NCBI RefSeq assembly: GCF_003315485.1
Contig: NZ_QNSE01000003.1
Location: forward strand, 186,001-250,000
Length of the DNA stretch: 64,000 nt
Reading direction: 5' to 3'
From: Marinomonas rhizomae
GTDB taxonomy: Bacteria; Pseudomonadota; Gammaproteobacteria; Pseudomonadales; Marinomonadaceae
Both the position numbers and the translations under genes were made by a program. Of the stretch, positions 53,047 through 62,236 are shown piece by piece. The notes beneath the pieces were generated by a model. That model worked only from the letters and a program-made list of their open reading frames with translations, did not search any database and was not told the DNA's origin. Numbering within the stretch: position 1 is the stretch's first letter; every line of letters begins with the position of its first letter.

Positions 53047-53802
53047 ATGGCTCGCAAAGCAAACATAGCAAGAGAAGAAATCCATCAGGCCTGTTGGGAG
53101 TTAATCGAAAAAAACAGTTTCCCAAACATTCCCCGTTTGGCGGACTATTTCCTACAAAAAGATGGGCGACGCTGCTCAAATACTACCTTTCTTAACGCCA
53201 TTACCGACTGGGAAGAAGCTTATAAAGAACAGCAACAGCATGAATTAAGCGAGCTCAGTGATGTATTGCTTCCTGTATTTAAACGTTTCTCAAGAGAAGT
53301 GACTCAAAATCTAGGGCAATTACTCGATGAAAAATCATCCGAAATTGAGCAGCACCAAATACGCAAGCACGAGGCGACACAGAGTGGTTATTTATCTTTA
53401 TCTACAGCGTTAGTCGAATTACAAAGTGCACATGACTCCTTAACGTCAGAACATAAAAGAATAAGCAACGAAGCCGAAGCGATTAAACAGAAACTTACTT
53501 TTAGTGAGCAAAGATACCAAGAGGTGATGGCTCAAAACGCCGTACTGACTAGCCAGATCAAACAGGAACAGAAAGAGAACACAGAGCTTAGAATCAACCT
53601 TGCACAAAAAGAAGTAGATCTAGCTAAGCAAGACAACCAAGTCATCCGATTTACTGAAGAAAATACAAAATTAGCCGCACTACTAGAAAAAAACCAATCA
53701 ACAGATGAAATGAAGAAATGGCAAGAAATGACAGCAAAGCTTGATGCTTTAACCCTTTCAGTGAAAACCATACAACGCAAAGATAGTGGCACGAAACAAT
53801 AA
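53047..53802 (+). CDS. KfrA-like DNA-binding coiled-coil protein
   Basis: 251 residues. The N-terminal ~80 residues match the KfrA_N domain (REEIHQACWELIEKNSFPNIPRL, a helix-turn-helix-like fold), and residues ~120-245 are a long heptad coiled coil rich in Gln, Glu and Lys. KfrA is a plasmid protein that binds palindromes and forms filaments for partitioning; chromosomal homologues are less studied. Here it is in core genes, with prmB starting 54 bases after its end. ATG 53047 has GAGGGTGAAA upstream. It may be an old plasmid capture, or a resident regulator. Confidence 0.85.
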   Translation: MARKANIAREEIHQACWELIEKNSFPNIPRLADYFLQKDGRRCSNTTFLNAITDWEEAYKEQQQHELSELSDVLLPVFKRFSREVTQNLGQLLDEKSSEIEQHQIRKHEATQSGYLSLSTALVELQSAHDSLTSEHKRISNEAEAIKQKLTFSEQRYQEVMAQNAVLTSQIKQEQKENTELRINLAQKEVDLAKQDNQVIRFTEENTKLAALLEKNQSTDEMKKWQEMTAKLDALTLSVKTIQRKDSGTKQ

Positions 53803-53855
53803 CCGTTATAATGCATCACTCGCTATATCCGTGCACTTATAATTAAGAAGAGAAG

Positions 53856-54770
53856 ATGAGCTACAAACAATCAGCCGTTCGTGATTTAACCACTATCAAA
53901 GACTTCATTCGTTGGACATTCAGTCGCTTTCAACAGGCCGACTTGTTTTACGGCCATGGCACAGATAATCCATGGGATGAATCCGTTCATCTGGTTATGA
54001 GCGCATTAAGACTTCCGCTCGACTTTGATCGCGATATGTTAGATTGCGCTCTGACATACAATGAAAAAAAACATATTCTTAAACTAGTAGAAACTCGTAT
54101 TACTAAACGCGAGCCATTGCCTTACCTTTTAGGCGAAGCTTGGTTTATGGGGTTACCGTTTAAAGTCACCAAAGACACATTGATTCCACGCTCTCCGATT
54201 ATCTCTCTATTAGAAAGCGAATTTGCACCTTGGCTTAAAAATTATCCGCTGAATATTTTAGATATGTGTACGGGATCTGGCTGTCTAGGCATTGCTGCAG
54301 CCTTAGTATTTGAAGACGCAGAAGTTGATATTTCAGATATCAGTGAAGCGGCATTATTAGTTGCCAATGAAAATATCGCACGCCACCAAGTTGAAGATCG
54401 AGTTCATGCCATTCATTCAGACATGTTTAAAGGCTTAGCTGGTAAGCAATACGATCTGATTATTTGCAACCCGCCTTACGTGGATGCTGACGATTTTGCA
54501 AACGCTCCAGCAGAATTCCATAATGAACCGGAATTAGCTTTAACATCGGGTGAAGATGGTCTCAATTTTACTCACGAATTTTTAGCCCAAGTCGCGCATT
54601 ATCTGCAAGATGACGGTATATTAGTATACGAAGTAGGAAACACTGAAACAGCCTTACAAGCCACTTACCCTAACATTCCTTTTATGTGGGTTGAATTAGA
54701 GCAGGGTGGTAACGGTGTTTTTGTCCTAACTAAAGAACAACTTAGCGAACTATTACAAGAGCAGAAATAA
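53856..54770 (+). CDS. prmB: PrmB, ribosomal protein L3 glutamine N5-methyltransferase
   Basis: 304 residues. SAM-binding motif I is LDMCTGSGCLGIAAAL (~131-146), and the substrate motif is ICNPPYVDADDF (~202-213), the NPPY signature of Gln methyltransferases. It methylates a Gln in L3 during ribosome assembly. The N-terminal ~100 residues carry the PrmB-like helical domain (FYGHGTDNPWDESVHLVM). It is followed by aroC after 3 bases; this prmB-aroC order is common in gammaproteobacteria. Intact and at usual length. Confidence 0.95.
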   Translation: MSYKQSAVRDLTTIKDFIRWTFSRFQQADLFYGHGTDNPWDESVHLVMSALRLPLDFDRDMLDCALTYNEKKHILKLVETRITKREPLPYLLGEAWFMGLPFKVTKDTLIPRSPIISLLESEFAPWLKNYPLNILDMCTGSGCLGIAAALVFEDAEVDISDISEAALLVANENIARHQVEDRVHAIHSDMFKGLAGKQYDLIICNPPYVDADDFANAPAEFHNEPELALTSGEDGLNFTHEFLAQVAHYLQDDGILVYEVGNTETALQATYPNIPFMWVELEQGGNGVFVLTKEQLSELLQEQK

Positions 54771-54773
54771 ACT

Positions 54774-55871
54774 ATGTCTGGTAATACATTTGGAACACTT
54801 TTTAAAGTCACCACGTTTGGTGAAAGTCATGGTCTTGCGCTTGGCGCCATTGTAGATGGCTGCCCGCCAGGCATCGAAATTTGTGAAGCAGATTTGCAGC
54901 GCGATTTAGATCTGCGCAAACCTGGCACATCGAAACACACCACACAGCGCCGTGAAGCTGACGAAGTTAAAATTATGTCTGGTGTTTTTGAAGGCAAAAC
55001 CACAGGCACACCGATTGGTTTAATAATTGAAAACACAGATCAACGCTCAAAAGATTATGGCAATATCGCAGATACTTTTCGTCCTGCCCATGCAGATTAT
55101 ACCTATGACCAAAAATACGGCTTCCGAGATTATCGTGGTGGCGGCCGCTCATCTGCTCGCGAAACAGCAATGCGCGTTGCAGCCGGCGCCATTGCCAAAA
55201 AATATTTGCAGCAACAGTTTGGTATCGAAATTCAAGGCTTCTTGTCACAACTTGGTCCAATAAAATTGGAAGTTAAAGATTTAAGCCAAGTTTACGATAA
55301 TAGCTTTTTCAGCCCCGATCCAGATGCAATCCCAGAACTTGAAAAATACATGACAGCGCTACGCCGTGAAGGTGACTCTGTAGGAGCAAAAATCACGGTT
55401 ATTGCAACGAATGTTATGCCTGGTTTAGGGGCGCCAGTATTTGATCGCCTTGATGCCGACATAGCCAAGGCCATCATGAGCATTAACGCAGTAAAAGGCG
55501 TTGAAATTGGCGATGGGTTTGATGTTGTTGAACAAAAAGGCAGTCAGCACCGTGACGAAATGACACCAGAAGGCTTTTTGAGCAACCATGCAGGCGGCGT
55601 GTTAGGTGGTATTTCATCTGGGCAAGACATTGTTGTTCATATGGCTTTAAAACCCACTTCTAGCATCACTATTCCAGGTAAAAGTATAGATCGTGCTGGT
55701 AATCCTATAGATGTGATTACCAAAGGGCGTCATGATCCATGTGTTGGAATTCGCGCTACGCCTATTGCTGAAGCCATGTTAGCCTTGACTATTATGGATC
55801 ATTTGCTAAGGCACAGAGCACAAAACGCCGATGTAGTTTGCCCAACCCCCATTATTAAAGGGCAAGCGTAG
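54774..55871 (+). CDS. aroC: chorismate synthase AroC
   Basis: 365 residues. Conserved chorismate synthase signatures: [18 protein letters not shown] near the N-terminus (His17 region), [20 protein letters not shown] (FMN/substrate region) and [17 protein letters not shown] near the C-terminus. It converts EPSP to chorismate with reduced FMN, the last step of the shikimate pathway. It begins three bases after prmB and ends ahead of a terminator. All signatures are intact. Confidence 0.97.
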   Translation: MSGNTFGTLFKVTTFGESHGLALGAIVDGCPPGIEICEADLQRDLDLRKPGTSKHTTQRREADEVKIMSGVFEGKTTGTPIGLIIENTDQRSKDYGNIADTFRPAHADYTYDQKYGFRDYRGGGRSSARETAMRVAAGAIAKKYLQQQFGIEIQGFLSQLGPIKLEVKDLSQVYDNSFFSPDPDAIPELEKYMTALRREGDSVGAKITVIATNVMPGLGAPVFDRLDADIAKAIMSINAVKGVEIGDGFDVVEQKGSQHRDEMTPEGFLSNHAGGVLGGISSGQDIVVHMALKPTSSITIPGKSIDRAGNPIDVITKGRHDPCVGIRATPIAEAMLALTIMDHLLRHRAQNADVVCPTPIIKGQA

Positions 55872-55892
55872 GCTTAGAATAGGCTAAATACC

Positions 55893-55924
55893 AAGCCGCT
55901 ATTTACACTATAGCGGCTTTTTTA
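55893..55924 (+). terminator. terminator after aroC
   Basis: AAGCCGCTAT (55893-55902) pairs perfectly with ATAGCGGCTT (55910-55919) across a 7-base loop, followed by a T-run. A strong Rho-independent terminator, 21 bases after the aroC stop. Confidence 0.92.
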
Positions 55925-55955
55925 TTTTTACCTTTTGGTAATTTGAGGCAGTAAA

Positions 55956-56519
55956 ATGACTACCAAACTAGGTTCTACAGTTATTCGAATCAGCGTTGGA
56001 TCAACCAACCCAGTGAAGATAAATTCTGCTCGACAGGCTTTCTTACAAATATTCCCCAATCACACTATTCATTGTGAAGAAATGCATGCGCCATCAGGCG
56101 TTGCAGACCAACCAATGACAGAAGCAGACACTCGCCTTGGTGCACAAAATCGTGTTCGACATTGTTATGAACATAATGCCGACCGAGACATGGACTTCTT
56201 TGTTGCTATGGAAGGAGGAGTTGATAAATTTGAGGAGGGCGCCGCAACCTTTGCGTATGTTGCCATTATGAGCAAAGAAGGCGAATTAATGATAGGCCGT
56301 TCGGCCAATTTACCTTTACCCGAAAAAGTTTATCAGAGATTACAAGGTGATGAAGAGTTGGGAGCCGTCATGGATGACCTGTTTCATACGGATAACATCA
56401 GACAAAAAGGTGGCGCTATTGGCTTATTTACCAATCACGTAGCCACAAGAGAAAGTGTATACACTCAGGCATTGGTTCTTGCGTTAGCACCATCACTTCA
56501 CCCTGAACATTATCAATAA
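55956..56519 (+). CDS. yjjX: YjjX-type inosine/xanthosine triphosphatase (DUF84)
   Basis: 187 residues. DUF84/YjjX fold: ISVGSTNPVKINSARQAF near the N-terminus, ADQPMTEADTRLGAQNRV, FVAMEGGVDK and KGGAIGLFTNH. It clears ITP and XTP from the nucleotide pool to limit mutation. GAGG sits a few bases ahead of ATG 55956. The gene yjjG follows 20 bases after its end, so two nucleotide-cleaning enzymes are likely to be cotranscribed. Confidence 0.92.
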   Translation: MTTKLGSTVIRISVGSTNPVKINSARQAFLQIFPNHTIHCEEMHAPSGVADQPMTEADTRLGAQNRVRHCYEHNADRDMDFFVAMEGGVDKFEEGAATFAYVAIMSKEGELMIGRSANLPLPEKVYQRLQGDEELGAVMDDLFHTDNIRQKGGAIGLFTNHVATRESVYTQALVLALAPSLHPEHYQ

Positions 56520-56539
56520 AGCACATATAAGTTGAAATA

Positions 56540-57241
56540 ATGAAATATCAATGGATCCTATTTGACGCAGATGAAACTCTTTTTCATTTCGATAATTTTG
56601 CAGGCCTAAAATACATGTTTGCCCGACATGGAGTCACATTTGGAAAAACTGAGTACGATGAATACCAAATCGTAAATAAGCAGCTTTGGGCCGAATATCA
56701 AAACCATCAAATTAGCGCAGATCAATTACAAACTCGACGTTTCAAATTATGGGGCGATAGACTGGATATCAGCCCAAAAGAGCTTAATAAACAGTTTTTA
56801 GACTCAATGGCTGCAATCTGTACAACATTGCCAGGCGCTGTAGAACTCGTAACATATTTGCATGAAAACAAAATAAATATGGGCATCATAACCAATGGAT
56901 TTGCTCAGCTACAACATATCCGCCTGGAACGCACAGGGTTTCAGCCATATTTCTCGCCAGTGGTTATTTCAGAACTCGTTGGTGTTGCCAAGCCACACTC
57001 AAAGATCTTCGAGTACGCATCAGAGCAAATGGGTTCACCAAATAAAAATCACGTGCTGATGGTTGGTGACACACTGGAGTCTGACATCCTTGGTGGCAAA
57101 AATTTTGGCTTTGATACATGTTGGTTGAATCATCATAACAAGGAACACCCGCAAGAGATTACACCAACGCATCAAATTAATTCACTGACAGAATTACTGG
57201 CTTGGTTAAAATCTCTTAAGATCAATAATCAAATTCCATAA
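56540..57241 (+). CDS. yjjG: YjjG-type pyrimidine 5'-nucleotidase (HAD)
   Basis: 233 residues. HAD motif I FDADETLFHFDN (~8-19), motif II MGIITNGFAQLQ (~112), motif III Lys in VAKPHSKIFEY (~152), and motif IV LMVGDTLESDILGG (~174). The sequence fits YjjG, a house-cleaning nucleotidase for non-canonical pyrimidine nucleotides. It pairs with YjjX just upstream. The ~135 bases after the stop hold a perfect 14-bp hairpin and no gene. Confidence 0.9.
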   Translation: MKYQWILFDADETLFHFDNFAGLKYMFARHGVTFGKTEYDEYQIVNKQLWAEYQNHQISADQLQTRRFKLWGDRLDISPKELNKQFLDSMAAICTTLPGAVELVTYLHENKINMGIITNGFAQLQHIRLERTGFQPYFSPVVISELVGVAKPHSKIFEYASEQMGSPNKNHVLMVGDTLESDILGGKNFGFDTCWLNHHNKEHPQEITPTHQINSLTELLAWLKSLKINNQIP

Positions 57242-57266
57242 CAGCTAGAGTACTTTATTTCCGCTT

Positions 57267-57300
57267 ACTATTTCCGATAAATGTTATTATCGGAAATAGT
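57267..57300. repeat. perfect 14-bp inverted repeat between yjjG and the Rrf2 gene
   Basis: ACTATTTCCGATAA (57267-57280) and its exact complement (57287-57300) flank a 6-base loop. There is no long T-run, so it may be a terminator without a U-tract, or a protein-binding site, between the two convergent genes. Confidence 0.6.
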
Positions 57301-57376
57301 GTATAGTTGTGTATTACGTTAATCGCCCGCTTTTTTAGGATATTTTTGCGATTTCGGATCCACTAATATTGAGCTC

Positions 57377-57793
57377 TTATTTTTTCATTGCATCCTGAGC
57401 AAGATCTGCAAGTGTTGTCGCACGATATCGTCGTAGTACTAACAATTCAGCTTCTGCATTTACATTGTTGAGCATGTCGTTCACTGATGCCTCAACCGGA
57501 CAAGTTGGATGGTCATGCGCTAGACCTGTTATCAGTAAATTAGGCTCATTAAGTGCTTCGTAGACATCGTTTACTGTTATTTCATCCAGTTCTAGTGCCA
57601 TATACCATCCGCCGCTCGAACCTCTCGTCGTTTGAAGATAACCTCTATCTCTCAGGCCTGCCATCATACGACGGACTACAACAGGGTTAATGCTAAGCAT
57701 CTTAGCAATTTCAGCCGAAGACATTGTTCTATTTCTAAGAGACAAGTGAATAAGAACGTGAAGGACACGAGAAAGACGTGCATCCTGACTCAT
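57377..57793 (-). CDS. Rrf2-family transcription regulator without Fe-S cysteines
   Basis: 138 residues from ATG 57793, with GGAG upstream (GGAGAAAAACA); longer in-frame starts up to 57850 lack a site. The winged helix is typical of Rrf2: HVLIHLSLRNRTMSSAEIA and MMAGLRDRGYLQTTRGSSGG. The wing-side region contains only one Cys (HPTCPVEA) instead of the three used by IscR or NsrR for an iron-sulfur cluster, so it is probably a redox-Cys or ligand-sensing subtype. It is divergent from the epoxide-hydrolase gene across 176 bases and may control it. Confidence 0.88.
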   Translation of the reverse strand: MSQDARLSRVLHVLIHLSLRNRTMSSAEIAKMLSINPVVVRRMMAGLRDRGYLQTTRGSSGGWYMALELDEITVNDVYEALNEPNLLITGLAHDHPTCPVEASVNDMLNNVNAEAELLVLRRYRATTLADLAQDAMKK

Positions 57794-57969
57794 TGTTTTT
57801 CTCCATTTATATGTGATAGTGTTTGTTACATTAGGCATTGAAAATAACATCGGTCAATGAGTAAAACAAGTTAATTAGCTGATTCCTATGCTTTATTCTT
57901 CATGGGATATCAATCTATTACAGCTTTTATTTACCCATCTTAGAATTTAGAAGCATGAGGAAATACGGT

Positions 57970-58956
57970 ATGTGTAAGCTAGATTATCGTGAGATCGAGG
58001 CAAATGGACTAAAGATACGTATCATCGAAAAAGGCGATGGGCCACTTATACTATTTTGCCATGGCTTTCCAGAAACGTCCTACGCTTGGCGCCACCAGAT
58101 TACAGCTCTGTCTAGGGCTGGCTATCACGTTGTTGCACCTGATCTACGTGGGTTCGGTGGAAGCTCTGCACCAAAATCAATTGAAGATTATGCAATACAG
58201 GTACTAGTGGGCGATATGATAGCTATTCTCGATACGCTAGAAGTCGCGACAGCAGTCATTGTCGGCAATGACTGGGGAGCGACACTGGCCTGGCAGGCAG
58301 CTCTGCTGCGCCCAGATCGATTTTATGCTGTTGTTGCAATAGGAGTCCCTATGATGGGATCGCCACCAGTCCCCCCTACTCAGCTATTTCCAGCTAACGA
58401 CAATGCGCTGTTTTATACACTCTATTTTCAAGATCCCGGTGTCGCTGAAAAGGAGTTCGAGCGTGACGTACGTGATACACTTTTGAAAATTTACTACACG
58501 GCTTCTGGAGAGGCGGGGCCGCGACTTGAAGGTGATGAAACTCCAAACCCCTTTTCAATGGTTTCACGAGAGCAAGGTTTGCTTGCTACGCTTCCAACTT
58601 TGTCTGCACCTCCTTCTTGGCTAAGCGAAACTGATCTTGATATTTTCGTTAAAAACTTTGAGAAAAGCGGCTTCCAAAACCCACTTAACCTCTACCGAAA
58701 CCTTGATCGTAACTGGAAGCTCCAAAAGACTTTTTCTGGTTGTCGAATCAATGTTCCAGCTCTTTACATATCAGGAATGCAGGACCCTGGCCTAGCGATA
58801 CCTGGTATGAAAGAACTCATAGACTCACAGATCACTCTAGTGCCAGAGCTTAGTGACTCGATATTCATTGAAAATTGTGGGCATTGGGCACCACAGGAAA
58901 AACCAAAACAGGTTAACAAGGCGCTCTTGGCCTTTCTTAGCCGTGTTGCTAAATAA
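57970..58956 (+). CDS. epoxide hydrolase-like alpha/beta hydrolase
   Basis: 328 residues from ATG 57970 (GAGG nine bases before; the ATG at 57955 lacks a site). Soluble epoxide hydrolase layout: oxyanion motif FCHGFPETSYAWRHQ (~30), nucleophile VGNDWGATLAWQ (~96, Asp), a cap domain (~140-240), then the acid in SGMQDPGLAIPG and the catalytic His in ENCGHWAPQEKP (~305). A nucleophilic Asp fits epoxide hydrolases or fluoroacetate-type dehalogenases, not esterases. The substrate is not known. Divergent from an Rrf2 regulator, a common setup for stress-induced detoxifying enzymes. Confidence 0.86.
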   Translation: MCKLDYREIEANGLKIRIIEKGDGPLILFCHGFPETSYAWRHQITALSRAGYHVVAPDLRGFGGSSAPKSIEDYAIQVLVGDMIAILDTLEVATAVIVGNDWGATLAWQAALLRPDRFYAVVAIGVPMMGSPPVPPTQLFPANDNALFYTLYFQDPGVAEKEFERDVRDTLLKIYYTASGEAGPRLEGDETPNPFSMVSREQGLLATLPTLSAPPSWLSETDLDIFVKNFEKSGFQNPLNLYRNLDRNWKLQKTFSGCRINVPALYISGMQDPGLAIPGMKELIDSQITLVPELSDSIFIENCGHWAPQEKPKQVNKALLAFLSRVAK

Positions 58957-58977
58957 AAAAACCAAGACTAATTTACA

Positions 58978-59025
58978 CCGCCAAACAACAAACCTATGGA
59001 TTATGCATTCTTTGTTGCTTGGTGG
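58978..59025. repeat. imperfect stem-loop between the hydrolase and diguanylate-cyclase genes
   Basis: The 15-base arms at 58978-58992 and 59011-59025 pair with one G:U and one mismatch across an 18-base loop. It lies between two convergent genes and may be a weak terminator; no U-run follows. Confidence 0.4.
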
Positions 59026-59126
59026 TTAAACCATATCGCTTCAAGCTTAACATGCATCAGATTAGGTTAAGCCTTGTATACTTCTACAAGAATATACGAA
59101 GCTTAATTTGTAATTCATTTTTAAAG

Positions 59127-60764
59127 TCAAATAGGACCATTAGCAATGATACAGCGGTTTCGCCCTTGTTCTTTGGCCTGATAAAGGGCTTTATCCGCTA
59201 ATGAAAGTGTTTTTTCGGCGCTAATAACTTTCGAGATCGACCAGTGTGAAACACCAATTGAAACCGTAATATTGCCAACGACATCAAATGTTTCTTCTGA
59301 AATCGCAATTCGTAATCGTTCAGCGACTAAGAAAGCGTCTTCTATAGAAGTTTCTTTTAATAGCAGAACAAATTCCTCACCGCCAGTTCGGGCAACCATG
59401 TCACCCTCTCTACAATAACGATTCAATATTTTGGTTTGCTGCTTCAGGACCTCATCGCCCATACTATGACCATAACTATCATTAATGCGTTTAAAATAAT
59501 CAATATCTAAGGCTAGTATTGAAAAAGGCACCTCAAGTAAAGTCAGCTGCTTTAGTCTGAACTGAAAGGCTCGACGATTATTCGCACCTGTTAGCGGATC
59601 TGTCTCAGCATCACGCTTAAGGTCGCCAATCTGGCTTTGAATAAGTTTTACGCCACTCAACATAGCTCGTTTAAGCCCTAAACTTTCAACATACCAAGAA
59701 TGAATTTTTTCAATTTCTTCATTTACTGTCGGGCTATCAAGAGACCTAGCCTTGTCTGCAAGCTGCTGTAGTGGTTTAGAGATGGCTCTAGCAAACAACC
59801 AAATGAATAGAAATACGGCCAAAGCTAAAGGTAAGGTGCGTAAAATGACTTTTTCCATAATCCCTGTTAATGGTACTAAAGTAGATTCCAATGGGCTTTG
59901 AGTAATCACAACCCAACCAGTACTTGGGATAGTGGAATAACCTGCCAGCATATCGATCCCTTTGCTATTAGTTAATAACATCCCTCCTTCTTTATTCGCT
60001 ACAATTTCGTCAATGCCATTATTTTCAGCGACAAAAGAACCAATTCTACTTTTCTCAGGGTGATAAAGAACCTGTTTATCTTGATCGATCACATAGATAT
60101 AAGAGCCATTTTTGTAGTAATGCTCGCCCAGTATTTTACTCAAAATATTGGGGCTTTTTAGGTAAATAGAACCACCAAGAAAACCAAGGTAACTTCCATT
60201 CATGTCAAATATTGGAGCAGAAAGAAAAACGATTAAATTCTTTAATGTAGAAAGGTAAGGGCTACTGATTAAAGCTTTTTTTTCTTCTAACGCTTCAACA
60301 CTACCAGCCGAGGAAAGAGTTCTACCTACTAAATCTAACGTTTCAGGCGAAGCTGCATGAGTTAACCCGAATGCATCACTGATAACAACAGAATTAAAAC
60401 TATCTGTTTGAAATTTAAGGCGGTTGGCTTCTTCCTGTAAGCGAGAGTCGTCATTCATGCTGTTGTAAAGCGAGTTAGCTGTATAGCTTAGCTGTTGTTG
60501 AGAAGATTTTATAAATACTTCAGTAGTGTCTGATAACTTACTAGCATAAGCTCTATTGACTTCTATTGTTTGCAGAATCAATTGCTCTTTCTGAACTTCA
60601 TAATTCGAGTAAAAACTATTAATGAAAGTAAGAACCGTCGCACTAAGTGCCAAAAACAATATAAGTCGATTGAGCTTTAAGAATGTACTTTTTAATGCTG
60701 TCAAAACAGAATATCCATTATATTGGTTTAAATATATGGGCAAAACACCCCAAAATACGCGCAT
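59127..60764 (-). CDS. membrane diguanylate cyclase (dCache sensor + GGDEF)
   Basis: 545 residues from ATG 60764; the frame is also open to a GTG at 60794, and a later TTG near the first helix is possible, so the start is uncertain. A first membrane helix (LNRLILFLALSATVLTF), a ~260-residue periplasmic dCache-like sensor (ending near VITQSPLES), and a second helix (LPLALAVFLFIWLFAR) precede a short HAMP-like linker and a C-terminal GGDEF domain: TDPLTGANNRRAF, LDIDYFKRINDSYGH, and the active-site motif RTGGEEFVLLL. The GGEEF motif is intact, so this is probably a working cyclase making c-di-GMP in response to an external ligand. No I-site RxxD was clearly seen. Confidence 0.9.
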   Translation of the reverse strand: MRVFWGVLPIYLNQYNGYSVLTALKSTFLKLNRLILFLALSATVLTFINSFYSNYEVQKEQLILQTIEVNRAYASKLSDTTEVFIKSSQQQLSYTANSLYNSMNDDSRLQEEANRLKFQTDSFNSVVISDAFGLTHAASPETLDLVGRTLSSAGSVEALEEKKALISSPYLSTLKNLIVFLSAPIFDMNGSYLGFLGGSIYLKSPNILSKILGEHYYKNGSYIYVIDQDKQVLYHPEKSRIGSFVAENNGIDEIVANKEGGMLLTNSKGIDMLAGYSTIPSTGWVVITQSPLESTLVPLTGIMEKVILRTLPLALAVFLFIWLFARAISKPLQQLADKARSLDSPTVNEEIEKIHSWYVESLGLKRAMLSGVKLIQSQIGDLKRDAETDPLTGANNRRAFQFRLKQLTLLEVPFSILALDIDYFKRINDSYGHSMGDEVLKQQTKILNRYCREGDMVARTGGEEFVLLLKETSIEDAFLVAERLRIAISEETFDVVGNITVSIGVSHWSISKVISAEKTLSLADKALYQAKEQGRNRCIIANGPI

Positions 60765-60823
60765 AGTAAAAGAGAAGCCATTGCTCCTCTTCACACCATA
60801 TTTCTTGAATTTTCTCTAATGCT

Positions 60824-62008
60824 CTACTTTTTTTGAACTTCACCGTTTAGGAGTTGAGCATTTATTGTGTTATGGCGATTAAGTATAACCATAATAAGTG
60901 CTAAAAAAGACAGGCCCCCGGCGACAGCTGGAATCCAATCAAAGCTAAAACCAATACTAATTACTAGCCCACCAAGCGCAGCACCTAAAGCGTTGCCTAA
61001 ATTAAATGCCCCAATATTTATAGATGAAGCTAATCCTGGTGCTTGATCTGCTATTTTCATGACCTGCATTTGTAATGGCGGCCCGCTACCAAAGATAACC
61101 ACACCCCACAATAAAGTTGTTAAACCTGCACCTATTAGCGTCGTTGAGGTAAAACGAAACATTAGCAACACAATAACCTGCAAGCCTAAAAACACAATCA
61201 ATGCTAAATCTGGCGACTTATCTGTCACTTTTCCGCTAATGTAATTTCCTAACGTAAAACCTATACCAACCAACATTAGCATAGTTGCAATGGCATTGTC
61301 TGAAGCTTGCGCTAAAGTCTGCATAATTGGCGTAATATAGGTGTAAAGGGTAAACATCGAACCGGCACACATTACTGTAGTAGCGAACGCTCTTAATGCT
61401 GCGGGCTGCATAATAGCTTTTAGCTCTGATTTCACGTCCGGTTTTTCAGCTCTAGGCATGGCAGGCAGATTGCGACTGATACCGAGAAAAGCAACAATAC
61501 CGAGGACTGCAGTCACTGCAAATGAAATTCTCCAATCAAAGGTTTGTCCTAGCCAAGTGGTAATAGGAACACCAACAATATTTGCAATGGTTAGTCCTAG
61601 AAAAATAGAGGCCACTGCAGAGCCTTTTTTATGAAACGGGGCTAAATTCATAGCGACAACAGCACCAATACCGAAAAAAGCACCATGTGAAAGACTGGTG
61701 ATGATTCGAGATATCAAAAAGGTCTCGTAATTAACTGAAATCGCAGAAAGTACGTTCCCAATAACAAAAACCACCATTAATACAAGTAAAGACGTTTTAT
61801 GGCTATAGCGCGTTAAATATAAAGTAATTAGTGGTGCGCCTATCATGACACCTACTGCATAGGCACTGATTAATAAACCCGCCGCAGGAATAGAGGCATG
61901 CACACCATCAGCAATTACAGGCAACAGCCCCATAGGCATGAACTCAGTTGTCCCTATACCAAAAGTTCCTAGGGCTATGGCAAAAATCCCCCACTGATAA
62001 GCCTGCAT
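60824..62008 (-). CDS. MFS exporter, DHA1 family (AraJ-like)
   Basis: 394 residues from ATG 62008, with GGAG nine bases upstream; the in-frame TTG at 62014 lacks a good site. Twelve membrane helices with the MFS pattern: GIFAIALGTFGIGTTEFMPM (first helix, typical of the DHA1 arabinose-efflux group), and the loop between helices 2 and 3 is short (TLYLTRYSHKTSLL). It probably exports drugs or sugars with protons. Substrate unknown. Convergent neighbours are absent; it follows a small copper-linked gene on the same strand, separated by ~110 bases. Confidence 0.87.
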   Translation of the reverse strand: MQAYQWGIFAIALGTFGIGTTEFMPMGLLPVIADGVHASIPAAGLLISAYAVGVMIGAPLITLYLTRYSHKTSLLVLMVVFVIGNVLSAISVNYETFLISRIITSLSHGAFFGIGAVVAMNLAPFHKKGSAVASIFLGLTIANIVGVPITTWLGQTFDWRISFAVTAVLGIVAFLGISRNLPAMPRAEKPDVKSELKAIMQPAALRAFATTVMCAGSMFTLYTYITPIMQTLAQASDNAIATMLMLVGIGFTLGNYISGKVTDKSPDLALIVFLGLQVIVLLMFRFTSTTLIGAGLTTLLWGVVIFGSGPPLQMQVMKIADQAPGLASSINIGAFNLGNALGAALGGLVISIGFSFDWIPAVAGGLSFLALIMVILNRHNTINAQLLNGEVQKK

Positions 62009-62116
62009 ATTCAACAGCTCCGATATTTAATTTAGAAAGATTATACAAAATAAGCCAACAGCAGGCGCTCTTGGCTTATTGATCTACAAAGTAATTTTAC
62101 AACATTTGCGCCGCAA

Positions 62117-62236
62117 TTACTTATTCGAAGATAGCTTTACTTTGTTGTTTTGGTTTTTCTGGTGAGTTGGCCACCAGAACCAATAAACAACAAACATTAT
62201 TAACAAGATGCCTAGCACATTTATGAGCACACTCAT
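62117..62236 (-). CDS. 39-residue single-helix membrane peptide coupled to the copper ATPase gene
   Basis: Small ORF of 39 codons. It starts ATG at 62236, whose A is also the last base of the ATPase stop codon (TAATG), so translation is coupled. GGAGG lies at 62241-62245, a perfect ribosome site. The protein is one hydrophobic helix (NVLGILLIMFVVYWFWW) followed by a polar, Lys/Asn-rich tail of ~17 residues (THQKNQNNKVKLSSNK). The aromatic YWFWWP end resembles the N-terminal anchor of small cupredoxin-type proteins next to copper ATPases, but the cupredoxin part is absent. It may be a regulatory or assembly peptide, or a cut-down relic. Confidence 0.6.
   Translation of the reverse strand: MSVLINVLGILLIMFVVYWFWWPTHQKNQNNKVKLSSNK

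Noticed and set aside
59019..59201. Short plus-strand frame between the hydrolase and the diguanylate cyclase genes
   Set aside because: It runs into the antisense of the cyclase C-terminus and has no ribosome site or recognisable pattern.
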